DNA from: Oribacterium sp. UBA3737
Lineage (GTDB): Bacteria > Bacillota_A > Clostridia > Lachnospirales > Lachnospiraceae
Reading direction: 5' to 3'
Assembly: GCA_002371295.1 (NCBI GenBank)
Contig: DFGZ01000119.1
Coordinates: 1-21,971, forward strand
DNA: 21,971 nucleotides
Shown: positions 15,851 through 21,971 of the stretch, piece after piece
Numbering within the stretch: the first letter of the stretch is position 1
Layout of the letters: the number at the start of each line of letters is the position of its first letter
Made by a program: the position numbers and the translations under genes
Notes under the pieces: model-generated
Told to the model about the DNA's origin: nothing
Databases searched by the model: none
The model's input: only the letters and a program-made list of their open reading frames with translations

Positions 15851-15894
15851 AAAAGGTTCAAATCATTGTTCCGGCACATGATTTGAACCTTTTT
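15851..15894. terminator. Bidirectional terminator between manA and glycerate kinase
   Basis: A perfect 16-bp stem (AAAAGGTTCAAATCAT 15851-15866 with its complement 15878-15893) and an 11-nt loop, with T-runs on both strands. It lies 17 bp after manA and about 70 bp beyond the convergent glycerate kinase stop. Confidence 0.92.
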
Positions 15895-15965
15895 CATATA
15901 CATTAGCTATTCATGATTTTCGTAAGAATACTAAGCTTCATTTTTCCGCTTATTTCTTTATTCTG

Positions 15966-17108
15966 TTATGCCTTAACTTTCATTCCGACCTTAATGAATC
16001 TGAACATGCGGACAGCTCCCTTATAATAGAGCTCCTCTGCATTATCGAGAGCATCCTTAAGTGTCATGGGACCGTCAACCGTGGTCATGATAGAATCGAT
16101 GCCATGGTCATAGATTTTTTCATAGTCCTTCCCGAGTCCGCCGCAGAGCGCAATTACAGGAACACCATTTCTCTTTGAACGGTCTCCGACTCCCTGCATG
16201 ACCTTACCGAAGCAGGACTGCCAGTCAGTGCGGCCCTCTCCGGTTACAACCAGGTCAACATCCCTAAGACGCTGATCGAAGTCAATGAGATCAAGAACTG
16301 TTTCTATGCCTGACTTCATCTCTGCTCCAAGAAATACTTTAAGAGCTGTGCCGAGTCCGCCGGCTGCTCCGGAACCCTTTATTTCGTCAGGATTGATTCC
16401 GAATTCTTTTATGATCACGTCACGATAGTTCTGCATGCCCTTTTCAAGTTCATCAAGTATCTCCGGGGTACCACCCTTCTGCTTACCGAAGGTGTAGGTT
16501 GCGCCGTCAGGTCCGCAGAGTGGATTTGTAACATCACACATAACTGTGAAATGTGCCTTCTTTACAGCAGGATCAAGGCCTGTCATATCTATATGCTTTA
16601 CCTTTCCGAGATCACTTCCCTTTCCTTCAAGAACATTGCCGTCCTCGTCAAGGAACCTGATTCCTAATGCTCTGGCAAAGCCCATTCCGCCGTCATTTGT
16701 GGCTGAACCGCCGATGGCGATGGCAATTTCTGTATAACCTGCATCAAGAGCGGCCTTTAAGAGTTCACCTGTACCGTAGGTTGTGGTATGAAGGGGATTT
16801 CTTTTCTCCATGGGAACCATAGGAAGTCCGGACGCCGCAGCCATCTCAAGTACAGCTTCCGTATCAGACAGTTTACCGTAGAAGCCATGCTCTGTCTCCA
16901 TAAGAGGACCATGAACATCAACATAGACCATCTCACCCTTTCTTGCCTTTACCACTGCCTCTGTGGTGCCTTCACCACCATCAGCAACAGGCACCCCCCC
17001 TGTCTCACACTCTCCGAATACCTCATGAGCTGCCTTTGTAAGAAGTTCGATGGTCTGGTCGCTGGATATGGTTCCCTTAAAGGAATCTGATGCAAAAAGT
17101 AATTTCAT
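15966..17108 (-). CDS. garK: Glycerate kinase
   Basis: A 380-residue enzyme of the GarK/GlxK family (glycerate 2-kinase type), phosphorylating D-glycerate to 2-phosphoglycerate with ATP in the cytoplasm. Seen: the N-terminal APDSFKGT-like signature (ASDSFKGTISS, 6-16), VADGGEGTTEA (about 41-51), GGSATNDGGMG (about 133-143) and GSGAAGGLG (about 246-254). VTGEGRTDWQS near 285 is another family hallmark. The length is usual for the family. An AAGGAG precedes the ATG at 17108. It is the last gene of the garR-PPC-garK group, 135 bp after the PPC gene, and would finish conversion of tartronate semialdehyde to a glycolytic intermediate. The gap contains a small hairpin (GCGGATG/CATTCGC on the minus strand) and a 10-base sequence shared with the gap upstream of the PPC gene. 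Confidence 0.95.
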   Translation of the reverse strand: MKLLFASDSFKGTISSDQTIELLTKAAHEVFGECETGGVPVADGGEGTTEAVVKARKGEMVYVDVHGPLMETEHGFYGKLSDTEAVLEMAAASGLPMVPMEKRNPLHTTTYGTGELLKAALDAGYTEIAIAIGGSATNDGGMGFARALGIRFLDEDGNVLEGKGSDLGKVKHIDMTGLDPAVKKAHFTVMCDVTNPLCGPDGATYTFGKQKGGTPEILDELEKGMQNYRDVIIKEFGINPDEIKGSGAAGGLGTALKVFLGAEMKSGIETVLDLIDFDQRLRDVDLVVTGEGRTDWQSCFGKVMQGVGDRSKRNGVPVIALCGGLGKDYEKIYDHGIDSIMTTVDGPMTLKDALDNAEELYYKGAVRMFRFIKVGMKVKA

Positions 17109-17243
17109 CTGTATTTCTCCTTTGCAGCTCCTGCTGCCTGGTTTTTATAAAAGAAATGCGAATGCTTATATCCAACATCCGCAAATTAAAAAATCATGTG
17201 AATTCTGTTCCACCGTATATATAGAAATACTATCTATCCGTAA

Positions 17244-17672
17244 TCAGTCAAACTTGAAAAGATTAAGTCCGGTGTTTGTTATGCTGTCCTTCTCTCTTCC
17301 CACATGTCCGTCGATGACAGTGATGAAAATCTCTGAGGTTCCACTGATGCGCACAGCCTTAAGATGACCGCCATAGGCGTGCCCCTCCGCGTCAGAAGCA
17401 TTGACATGAATGTGAAGATAGGGCTTTCCATCCATCTCAGTGATGTTTCCCACGATTGAAGTAATCTCCAGCGGCTTATCCAGCTTTATCTCGCTGAACT
17501 CCTGCTTCTCCACATCATAAAGCCCCATAACCAGATGATCCGCTGCCCCGAGACCCACGATAGACCCAAGTCTGATGCCTTCCTTTTCGCAAAGCATACC
17601 TATGGTCTCCATAACCTCCTCACCGCGGTCCACACGCAAAACTATCTGATTTCCAAATACTCTGTAATCCAT
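17244..17672 (-). CDS. PPC/DUF296 domain protein, possible regulator or metabolite-binding protein
   Basis: A 142-residue protein covering one complete PPC (DUF296) domain and little else. Seen: an N-terminal beta segment, IGSIVGLGAAD-like loop (about 36-45), YLHIHVNASD (85-94), GHAYGGHLKAVR (97-108) and EIFITV (114-119). The conserved His cluster (H87, H89, H98, H103) resembles the metal- or ligand-binding pocket of bacterial members. In plants this domain sits in AT-hook DNA-binding proteins; here no AT-hook motif is present, so DNA binding is not implied. Members form trimers. The gene lies between garR and glycerate kinase on the same strand, so a role in sensing or handling an intermediate of that pathway is plausible but unproven. 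The ATG has GGGAG upstream. Confidence 0.88.
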   Translation of the reverse strand: MDYRVFGNQIVLRVDRGEEVMETIGMLCEKEGIRLGSIVGLGAADHLVMGLYDVEKQEFSEIKLDKPLEITSIVGNITEMDGKPYLHIHVNASDAEGHAYGGHLKAVRISGTSEIFITVIDGHVGREKDSITNTGLNLFKFD

Positions 17673-17731
17673 GATTCTGCTCCCTTAAAATCCGCAAATG
17701 AAAACCATCACTTGCACTTAAATATGTGTAC

Positions 17732-17737
17732 ATTATA
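17732..17737 (-). promoter_or_regulatory. Possible internal -10 element before the PPC gene
   Basis: A perfect minus-strand TATAAT lies 60 bp upstream of the PPC gene ATG, but no good -35 is found at the right spacing. It could give partly separate expression of the PPC gene and glycerate kinase; weak evidence. Confidence 0.25.
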
Positions 17738-17771
17738 GTCCAACACTTCAAAAACGTGAGATCGTACCATT

Positions 17772-18662
17772 TTATGCCTGAACGATGGACACACCACTCA
17801 TGCGCTCATAGTATCTTACGATATCATCATGATCGCAGTCAGCTTCACCATGATTCATAAGCTCCTGCATGACCTCCATCATATGTGCGGTCATAGGAAC
17901 AGGCATATTGATGGCATGTGCCGCATTAAGCGCATTTGTAAGATCCTTTACGTGGAGCTTTATACGGAAGCCTGGCTCATAATTTCCGGAAAGCATCATG
18001 GGAGCCTTTGCGTCCATAACTGTTGAACCTGCAAGACCTCCGCGGATTGCCTGATAAACCAGCTCCGGATCTGTTCCTGCCTTCTTGGCAAATGTCAATG
18101 CCTCTGCCACGACTCCGATGTTTGCCGCAACTACCATCTGATTTGCAAGCTTTGCAACATTACCGGAACCGATAGGCCCCACATAAACAACGGATGCAGC
18201 CATAGCCTTAAGTACAGGAAGGAACTTGTCAAATGTATCCTTATTTCCTCCTGCCATAACAGAAAGTGTACCGTCGATGGCCTTTGGCTCTCCGCCTGAT
18301 ACAGGACAGTCAAGAAGCTCGATACCGCTCTTTTCAAGCTCTGCTGCGATCTTCTGTGACTCTACCGGGTCGATGGATGACATATCAAGAACTGTTATAC
18401 CGCTCTTTCCCCCCTCTATAACTCCGCCTGCTCCGAGAGTGACCTCACGCACCTGAGGACTGTTGGGGAGCATGGTGATGATGACTTCGCAGCCCTTTTT
18501 TACTTCCTCCGCAGCATTTTTTGCTCCCTCTGCTCCGAGAGCCACAAACTCATCTATAACCTCCTGCTTATGTGTTGTAACTACAACATCGTAGCCAGCC
18601 TTTATAAGATTCTTTGCCATGGGCTTTCCCATGATTCCGAGACCAACAAATCCTATTTTCAT
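17772..18662 (-). CDS. garR: 2-hydroxy-3-oxopropionate (tartronate semialdehyde) reductase
   Basis: A 296-residue beta-hydroxyacid dehydrogenase, the usual length of GarR/GlxR. It would reduce tartronate semialdehyde to D-glycerate with NAD(P)H. Seen: the Rossmann signature GFVGLGIMGKPMAKNL (4-19), the substrate-binding stretch DCPVSGGEPKAIDGTLSVMAGG (118-139), and the catalytic lysine K171 in GSGNVAKLANQ. The ligands match GarR best, but 3-hydroxyisobutyrate dehydrogenase and other hydroxyacid dehydrogenases share these motifs; the glycerate kinase two genes downstream decides for GarR. A GAGGAGA lies upstream of the ATG at 18662. It heads the garR-PPC-garK group and has its own promoter with an internal dyad. 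The enzyme that would supply tartronate semialdehyde is not in this window. Confidence 0.9.
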   Translation of the reverse strand: MKIGFVGLGIMGKPMAKNLIKAGYDVVVTTHKQEVIDEFVALGAEGAKNAAEEVKKGCEVIITMLPNSPQVREVTLGAGGVIEGGKSGITVLDMSSIDPVESQKIAAELEKSGIELLDCPVSGGEPKAIDGTLSVMAGGNKDTFDKFLPVLKAMAASVVYVGPIGSGNVAKLANQMVVAANIGVVAEALTFAKKAGTDPELVYQAIRGGLAGSTVMDAKAPMMLSGNYEPGFRIKLHVKDLTNALNAAHAINMPVPMTAHMMEVMQELMNHGEADCDHDDIVRYYERMSGVSIVQA

Positions 18663-18767
18663 ATTCTTTCTCCTCTATTCTCTTCTGTATAACCGCTCAT
18701 AGTTTTTCTTAAAATGATTCAAAAAATCATGCTTTTCTGTTATGGCACTATCATCTTATTAAAACAC

Positions 18768-18797
18768 ATTATCAGATACAATCTGAATTACTTACAA
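18768..18797 (-). promoter_or_regulatory. Promoter of the garR group with embedded operator-like dyad
   Basis: Minus-strand TTGTAA (18792-18797) and GATAAT (18768-18773) are 18 bp apart. A perfect dyad TCAGAT-ACA-ATCTGA occupies 18772-18786, overlapping the -10 and filling half the spacer. No sigma-54 (GG-N10-GC) element is seen. The leader would be about 100 nt. The dyad position fits repression, or activation by spacer distortion. Confidence 0.5.
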
Positions 18798-18881
18798 AGG
18801 AGCCCCGTTTTTTTGAAAGAAATGTAGAAAGAGGTTTTGCAACATTCATATCATTTCAATACAATTCAAATTACTCCATAC

Positions 18882-18911
18882 AAAAAGAGCACGGTGCAAG
18901 ACCATGCTCTT
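18882..18911 (-). terminator. Terminator of the PrpR-type regulator gene
   Basis: On the minus strand an 11-bp stem (AAGAGCATGGT with ACCGTGCTCTT, one G-U pair, loop CTTGC) is followed by T5. It starts directly after the regulator stop codon, separating that gene from the garR promoter. Confidence 0.85.
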
Positions 18912-18915
18912 AATA

Positions 18916-20499
18916 TCACATCATGAGATTATACTTCTTTAGCTTTCTCCAAAGAGTTGTCTTGCTTATCCCCAGCTCCACCGCGGTTTTTTCACGATTT
19001 CCCATATTCTTACTGATGATCTTTAGTATCCGGTCTCTCTCGAGATCCTGTACAGTCATGCTTCGGTCTGTTTTCACCCCTGTATGATAAGGCTCCTGCA
19101 TTCCGAAATCATCTGTTTCGTTATCAAAAGCCTCATCCGGTTTTACCTCATTCCATTTATGACTCTCAGACACTGCATCAAAACCATATACGGATTTTTC
19201 ACCATAAAGTTCCTCATAGAGCTCTTTTATATCCCCGGCCTTCAGATTTCTGTGCTCTAGGGTTATAACCAGTCTCTCGATGAAGCTTTCAAGCTGAATT
19301 CTGCCTCCGTCCCATCTTTTCAGTTCCAGCTCCTTCTCTCCGTCCTTTGTAAGAACGTGATACATTCCATATCGTTCTGTTATACTCTGTATGTAGACCT
19401 TGGCAAGATACACTATGTCCTCGGGAGTCTCGGAAAGAGAAGGGATCTTTATGGCAAATGCCGACATCCTTGCGCAGAGCTCCGGTATAAGATATGCCCT
19501 GAAATCAACGGTCTTTGCCACCAGAATAACATTCCTGAACATCAGTATCTCCATGAGCTTCTTTTGGGACCTCTCATCCATGTATTCGATGTTATTTATG
19601 ACGAGAGTCCCCTTCAGAGATTCATTGACCTTGCCGTTACGGCCATAAAGATCGTCATAGGAAGACTTCCCCTTTTCACACTCGTAACTCACCAGCTTTT
19701 CCTGAGAATGCTTAGAATTATTATGCATGGCATTAATGAAGGCTCTGTGAAGATTTCCGACAGGTTCAACAATCAGCTTTGGGCAGTCTGTTACCGAAAG
19801 CTTTTCAGCAAGATTTACCGCCTTCTGCATCTTCATACTCCTATAAGGAAAGTTCACAAATGAATTTTCCTTTTTTCCGGCACTCTTTTCTTTACTAAGC
19901 ACCGCATGGGGCGGAATGTCGCTGTTCTCAAAGGTGTCTGCAAGGAGGAATGCTTCCTTAATCGCATTTTTCACCGAATCCTCAGTATTGGCAAGATACA
20001 GTGCCGGTATTCCCACACTATCCGCCATGTTCAGTACAGTGGAACCGCCGATGATCAGATCCGCCCTGTCTTCAATTGCCTGCATGGCAGTCGGTTTCAG
20101 GAGTTCCGGATTCTGAATAAGGTATTCTCTCAGATTAACTCCGCACTTTTCTCCTATCCCTGTCATGTCACAGGCCATATTTTTGAACATGACTATAGCT
20201 ATATCGGGCCGCTCCTTTTTGAGGATCCTTTTCGCTCTCTCCAGCATGTTGATAAGCCCCTGCTGTGTCATGATTATCTCAACAACAGGAATATCCGTAT
20301 ACTGCTTTATGACAGTAGCCTGAAGCCCTCTGGCTATGATGATGTCCGCACCTTGATTTATGGCCTGACGGGCTTCCGTCACCGCACTTTCCGTTTCAAT
20401 CACCTTCATCATAAAAAGACGCTTCTTCATTTCCTGTAAAGCATCATGTGAAAGTCTGAACAGCTCATCATTCGGTACCAGCAGTGCAATATTTGCCAT
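18916..20499 (-). CDS. PrpR-type sensor / degenerate AAA+ / Fis-HTH transcriptional regulator
   Basis: A 527-residue regulator. Residues 1 to about 190 match the PrpR N-terminal sensor domain (two periplasmic-binding-like lobes, as in the propionate regulator). Residues about 215-430 follow the fold of the sigma-54 activator AAA+ domain, but its motifs are lost. The Walker A site reads LIVEPVGNLHRAFI (242-255) in place of a GESGTGKE-type loop. The sigma-54-contacting GAFTGA is replaced by GRNGKVNES (286-294), and Walker B is TLVINNIEY (298-306) without the DE pair. WPGNVREL has become WDGGRIQLE (396-404). A Fis-type HTH closes the protein (about 501-524). It can hardly hydrolyse ATP or drive sigma-54 polymerase, so it should act at ordinary promoters. 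The SD is GGGAGG. It sits just upstream of garR-PPC-garK, the likely target. Domain order is seen; ligand and targets are inferred. Confidence 0.85.
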   Translation of the reverse strand: MANIALLVPNDELFRLSHDALQEMKKRLFMMKVIETESAVTEARQAINQGADIIIARGLQATVIKQYTDIPVVEIIMTQQGLINMLERAKRILKKERPDIAIVMFKNMACDMTGIGEKCGVNLREYLIQNPELLKPTAMQAIEDRADLIIGGSTVLNMADSVGIPALYLANTEDSVKNAIKEAFLLADTFENSDIPPHAVLSKEKSAGKKENSFVNFPYRSMKMQKAVNLAEKLSVTDCPKLIVEPVGNLHRAFINAMHNNSKHSQEKLVSYECEKGKSSYDDLYGRNGKVNESLKGTLVINNIEYMDERSQKKLMEILMFRNVILVAKTVDFRAYLIPELCARMSAFAIKIPSLSETPEDIVYLAKVYIQSITERYGMYHVLTKDGEKELELKRWDGGRIQLESFIERLVITLEHRNLKAGDIKELYEELYGEKSVYGFDAVSESHKWNEVKPDEAFDNETDDFGMQEPYHTGVKTDRSMTVQDLERDRILKIISKNMGNREKTAVELGISKTTLWRKLKKYNLMM

Positions 20500-20553
20500 G
20501 GTTCCTCCCTTTCATTATATTTCAAATCGTTTCATCGTCTTAGTTTAACATCG

Positions 20554-20583
20554 AAAAAGAGTTAAGCCAAGGCTTAACTCTTT
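20554..20583 (-). terminator. Terminator of the HAD phosphatase gene
   Basis: A 13-bp perfect inverted repeat (20556-20568 with 20571-20583) centred on AA, GC-rich at the top, followed on the minus strand by T5. It lies 58 bp beyond the HAD stop and upstream of the regulator. Confidence 0.85.
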
Positions 20584-20640
20584 ACAGGATTGTATTTTAC
20601 CTTCTTCACATAAACCGCTTCAATCCTTAATTTCTGCTCT

Positions 20641-21474
20641 TTAATCCTGAGAATCCCGGGTTATTTCATCAGCTGTGATTCTTTCCAGGGCTGCCGCTAT
20701 ACCGTCATGATCATTATCCAATGTGATCATGTCAAAGCTTCCGCGTATTTCCTGAGGAGCATTTCCCATCACAACCGGTTTCCCGACTGTTCCAAGCATC
20801 TGAAGATCGTTATAATTATCTCCGAAAGCGATTGTATTTTCCAACGCTATATTCTTTAACCTGCAGTATTCCTTTACAGCGCCGGCTTTAGTGATTCCCT
20901 TTGGATTCACCTCCAAAAGGATATCCGACGACTTCGCAACGGAAAGCTCGGGATAGCTGCTCTTAAGCTTCATCTCTACTGAATCTATGCTGCCGGGTTC
21001 ACAGAAAAACAGTATTTTTCCTATCATTTCACCAGGCAGAAATGAGGAAAGGTCTTCCCCCGTGGGGAAGGCTTCAACTATTGCCGCCTCATTCATTATC
21101 CTTGGATCGTGAATACTGTTTGCTATCCATTTTTCCGCTGAGTAAACACTCCAGGATACAGGAAGCTTTTCACGGCATGAAAGCTCCAGTACCTCTCTTA
21201 CAGTGTCTATATACATACCCTTTTCATAGATAATGCTTCCATCCCTGTCTTTAATGACAGAACCTCCAAGAGCAATTACCGAACAATCAAGATCATATCT
21301 TTGAATGATCGGTTCTATACCTGATATCCCCCTTGAGGATGCTAAAACAAGCTCTCTTCCTGAATCTGTCCATTTTCGAAGCGCTAAAAGTGTCTTTTCC
21401 GATATCCTGTGATCAGAATTCAGAAGTGTTCCATCGATATCTGTAAAGATCGCGCTGTATTTCACATCTGTCAT
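20641..21474 (-). CDS. Cof-type HAD-IIB family hydrolase (sugar-phosphate or similar phosphatase)
   Basis: A 277-residue haloacid dehalogenase superfamily phosphatase of the Cof/YidA type. Seen: motif I FTDIDGTLL with nucleophile D12 and acid/base D14, motif II LVLASSR (about 42-48), the cap domain in the middle (subclass IIB), K in motif III (near ITKAGAVKEY) and motif IV AFGDNYNDLQML near residue 215. The size is typical for the family. An AAGGAG lies six bases before the ATG at 21474. Substrates of such enzymes are broad (sugar phosphates, FMN, pyridoxal phosphate) and cannot be told from sequence. It lies alone between two terminators, between ppdK and the glycerate-island regulator. Confidence 0.92.
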   Translation of the reverse strand: MTDVKYSAIFTDIDGTLLNSDHRISEKTLLALRKWTDSGRELVLASSRGISGIEPIIQRYDLDCSVIALGGSVIKDRDGSIIYEKGMYIDTVREVLELSCREKLPVSWSVYSAEKWIANSIHDPRIMNEAAIVEAFPTGEDLSSFLPGEMIGKILFFCEPGSIDSVEMKLKSSYPELSVAKSSDILLEVNPKGITKAGAVKEYCRLKNIALENTIAFGDNYNDLQMLGTVGKPVVMGNAPQEIRGSFDMITLDNDHDGIAAALERITADEITRDSQD

Positions 21475-21571
21475 GTATTCTCCTTTACCTCGATTTCGCG
21501 TCAGCCTTCAGATGACTCCTCGAATAAGCCCTGGAAGCTCAGAGCCTGCCATGATGATACAATATCTTAAA

Positions 21572-21599
21572 CGAGGCACCGGATTTCTCCGATGCCTCG
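21572..21599 (-). terminator. Terminator of ppdK
   Basis: A 12-bp stem (21572-21583 with 21588-21599, one G-U pair on the minus strand) is capped by a GAAA tetraloop. On the minus strand it is followed by TTTAAGATATT, a weak U-tract. It lies 42 bp after the ppdK stop. Confidence 0.7.
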
Positions 21600-21641
21600 C
21601 TGATTTATCCAACTTATATTCGATTTTGCTATTAATACGAT

Positions 21642-21971
21642 TTAAGCTCTTGGATTATTGATCTGTGCCTGAGCTGCTGCAAGACGAGCAACAGGTACAC
21701 GGAATGGTGAACATGATACATAATCAAGTCCGATCTTGTGGCAGAACTCTACTGATGATGGATCTCCGCCGTGCTCACCACAGATACCGATGTGGAGCGC
21801 AGGATTAACAGGCTTTCCAAGCTTGATAGACATCTCCATAAGCTTACCAACACCTGTCTGGTCAAGCTTTGCGAATGGATCTGACTCGAAGATCTTTGTA
21901 TCATAGTAAGCATTGAGGAACTTACCTGCATCATCACGTGAGAAACCAAATGTCATCTGTGTAAGGTCGTT
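21642..21971 (-). CDS. ppdK: Pyruvate, phosphate dikinase, C-terminal fragment (5' part outside window)
   Basis: The last 110 codons of ppdK run in from the right edge in frame; the whole enzyme is about 875 residues. Visible is the end of the PEP/pyruvate-binding TIM barrel: [14 protein letters not shown], then the active-site stretch [11 protein letters not shown] with its catalytic cysteine, and [17 protein letters not shown]. The enzyme interconverts pyruvate, ATP and phosphate with PEP, AMP and pyrophosphate, and acts as a pyrophosphate-linked glycolytic or gluconeogenic step in anaerobes. VSCSPFRVP with a Cys-Ser pair is usual for PPDK as opposed to PEP synthase. Regular codon choice suggests high expression. 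It is followed by a hairpin terminator. Confidence 0.96.
   Translation of the reverse strand, partial: NDLTQMTFGFSRDDAGKFLNAYYDTKIFESDPFAKLDQTGVGKLMEMSIKLGKPVNPALHIGICGEHGGDPSSVEFCHKIGLDYVSCSPFRVPVARLAAAQAQINNPRA

Noticed and set aside
18663..18881. Sigma-54 promoter upstream of garR
   Set aside because: No GG-N10-GC element was found on the minus strand; the visible elements are sigma-A type, and the adjacent regulator lacks GAFTGA.
20515..20520. Minus-strand TATAAT just upstream of the PrpR-type regulator
   Set aside because: It is only 15 bp from the ATG, so transcription would begin inside the ribosome binding site, and no -35 is present.
21511..21555. A 14-codon minus-strand frame upstream of the HAD gene, as a leader peptide
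   Set aside because: No ribosome binding site and no attenuator-like structure follows it before the HAD start.
1..21971. CRISPR arrays, tRNA/rRNA genes, insertion sequences, prophage genes
   Set aside because: None were found on either strand; apart from the gaps described, the window is filled by ordinary chromosomal genes.

Overview
The window looks like a chromosomal segment of an anaerobic Firmicute, most likely in the Lachnospiraceae (Butyrivibrio/Roseburia-like). The pointers are an AddAB recombination nuclease pair, an NfnAB-type electron-bifurcating transhydrogenase, an iron-dependent alcohol dehydrogenase, pyruvate phosphate dikinase, a solitary ECF S component and strong AGGAGG-type ribosome binding sites. 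Coding sequence has moderate GC and the gaps are AT-rich. The taxonomic call is inference. No rRNA, tRNA, insertion sequence, phage gene or CRISPR array was seen.

Left part (1-6470). nfnA-nfnB on the minus strand is cut by the left edge and reads from a clear promoter at 2062-2090. The divergent mgtE magnesium channel has its own promoter at 2206-2234 and a leader of about 230 nt. mgtE converges on an iron-containing alcohol dehydrogenase across a bidirectional terminator. Divergent from the dehydrogenase is a 214-residue protein that looks like a ThyX-fold relative without the ThyX catalytic signature.

Middle (6480-15900). addB-addA on the minus strand overlap by 17 nt and encode the helicase/nuclease for double-strand break resection. 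Divergent from addB is an ECF-transporter substrate-binding protein, followed by about 190 nt of hairpin-rich non-coding DNA ending in a strong terminator. Then comes manA (mannose-6-phosphate isomerase) with its own promoter and terminator.

Right part (15960-21971), all minus strand. A small carbon-acid island holds garR (tartronate semialdehyde reductase), a PPC/DUF296 protein and glycerate kinase, in transcription order. Together the two enzymes would take tartronate semialdehyde to glycerate and then 2-phosphoglycerate, joining lower glycolysis. Just upstream is a regulator with a PrpR-type sensor domain, an AAA+ domain that has lost its ATPase and sigma-54 contact motifs, and a Fis-type HTH. 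A 15-bp perfect dyad lies inside the garR promoter and is a natural candidate operator. A Cof-type HAD phosphatase and the 3' end of ppdK follow.

The most interesting points are the motif-less ThyX-like protein, the catalytically degenerate enhancer-binding-type regulator with its dyad, and the structured RNA candidate behind the ECF S gene. Two start codons are best placed at internal ATGs: nfnA at 1975 and manA at 14787.
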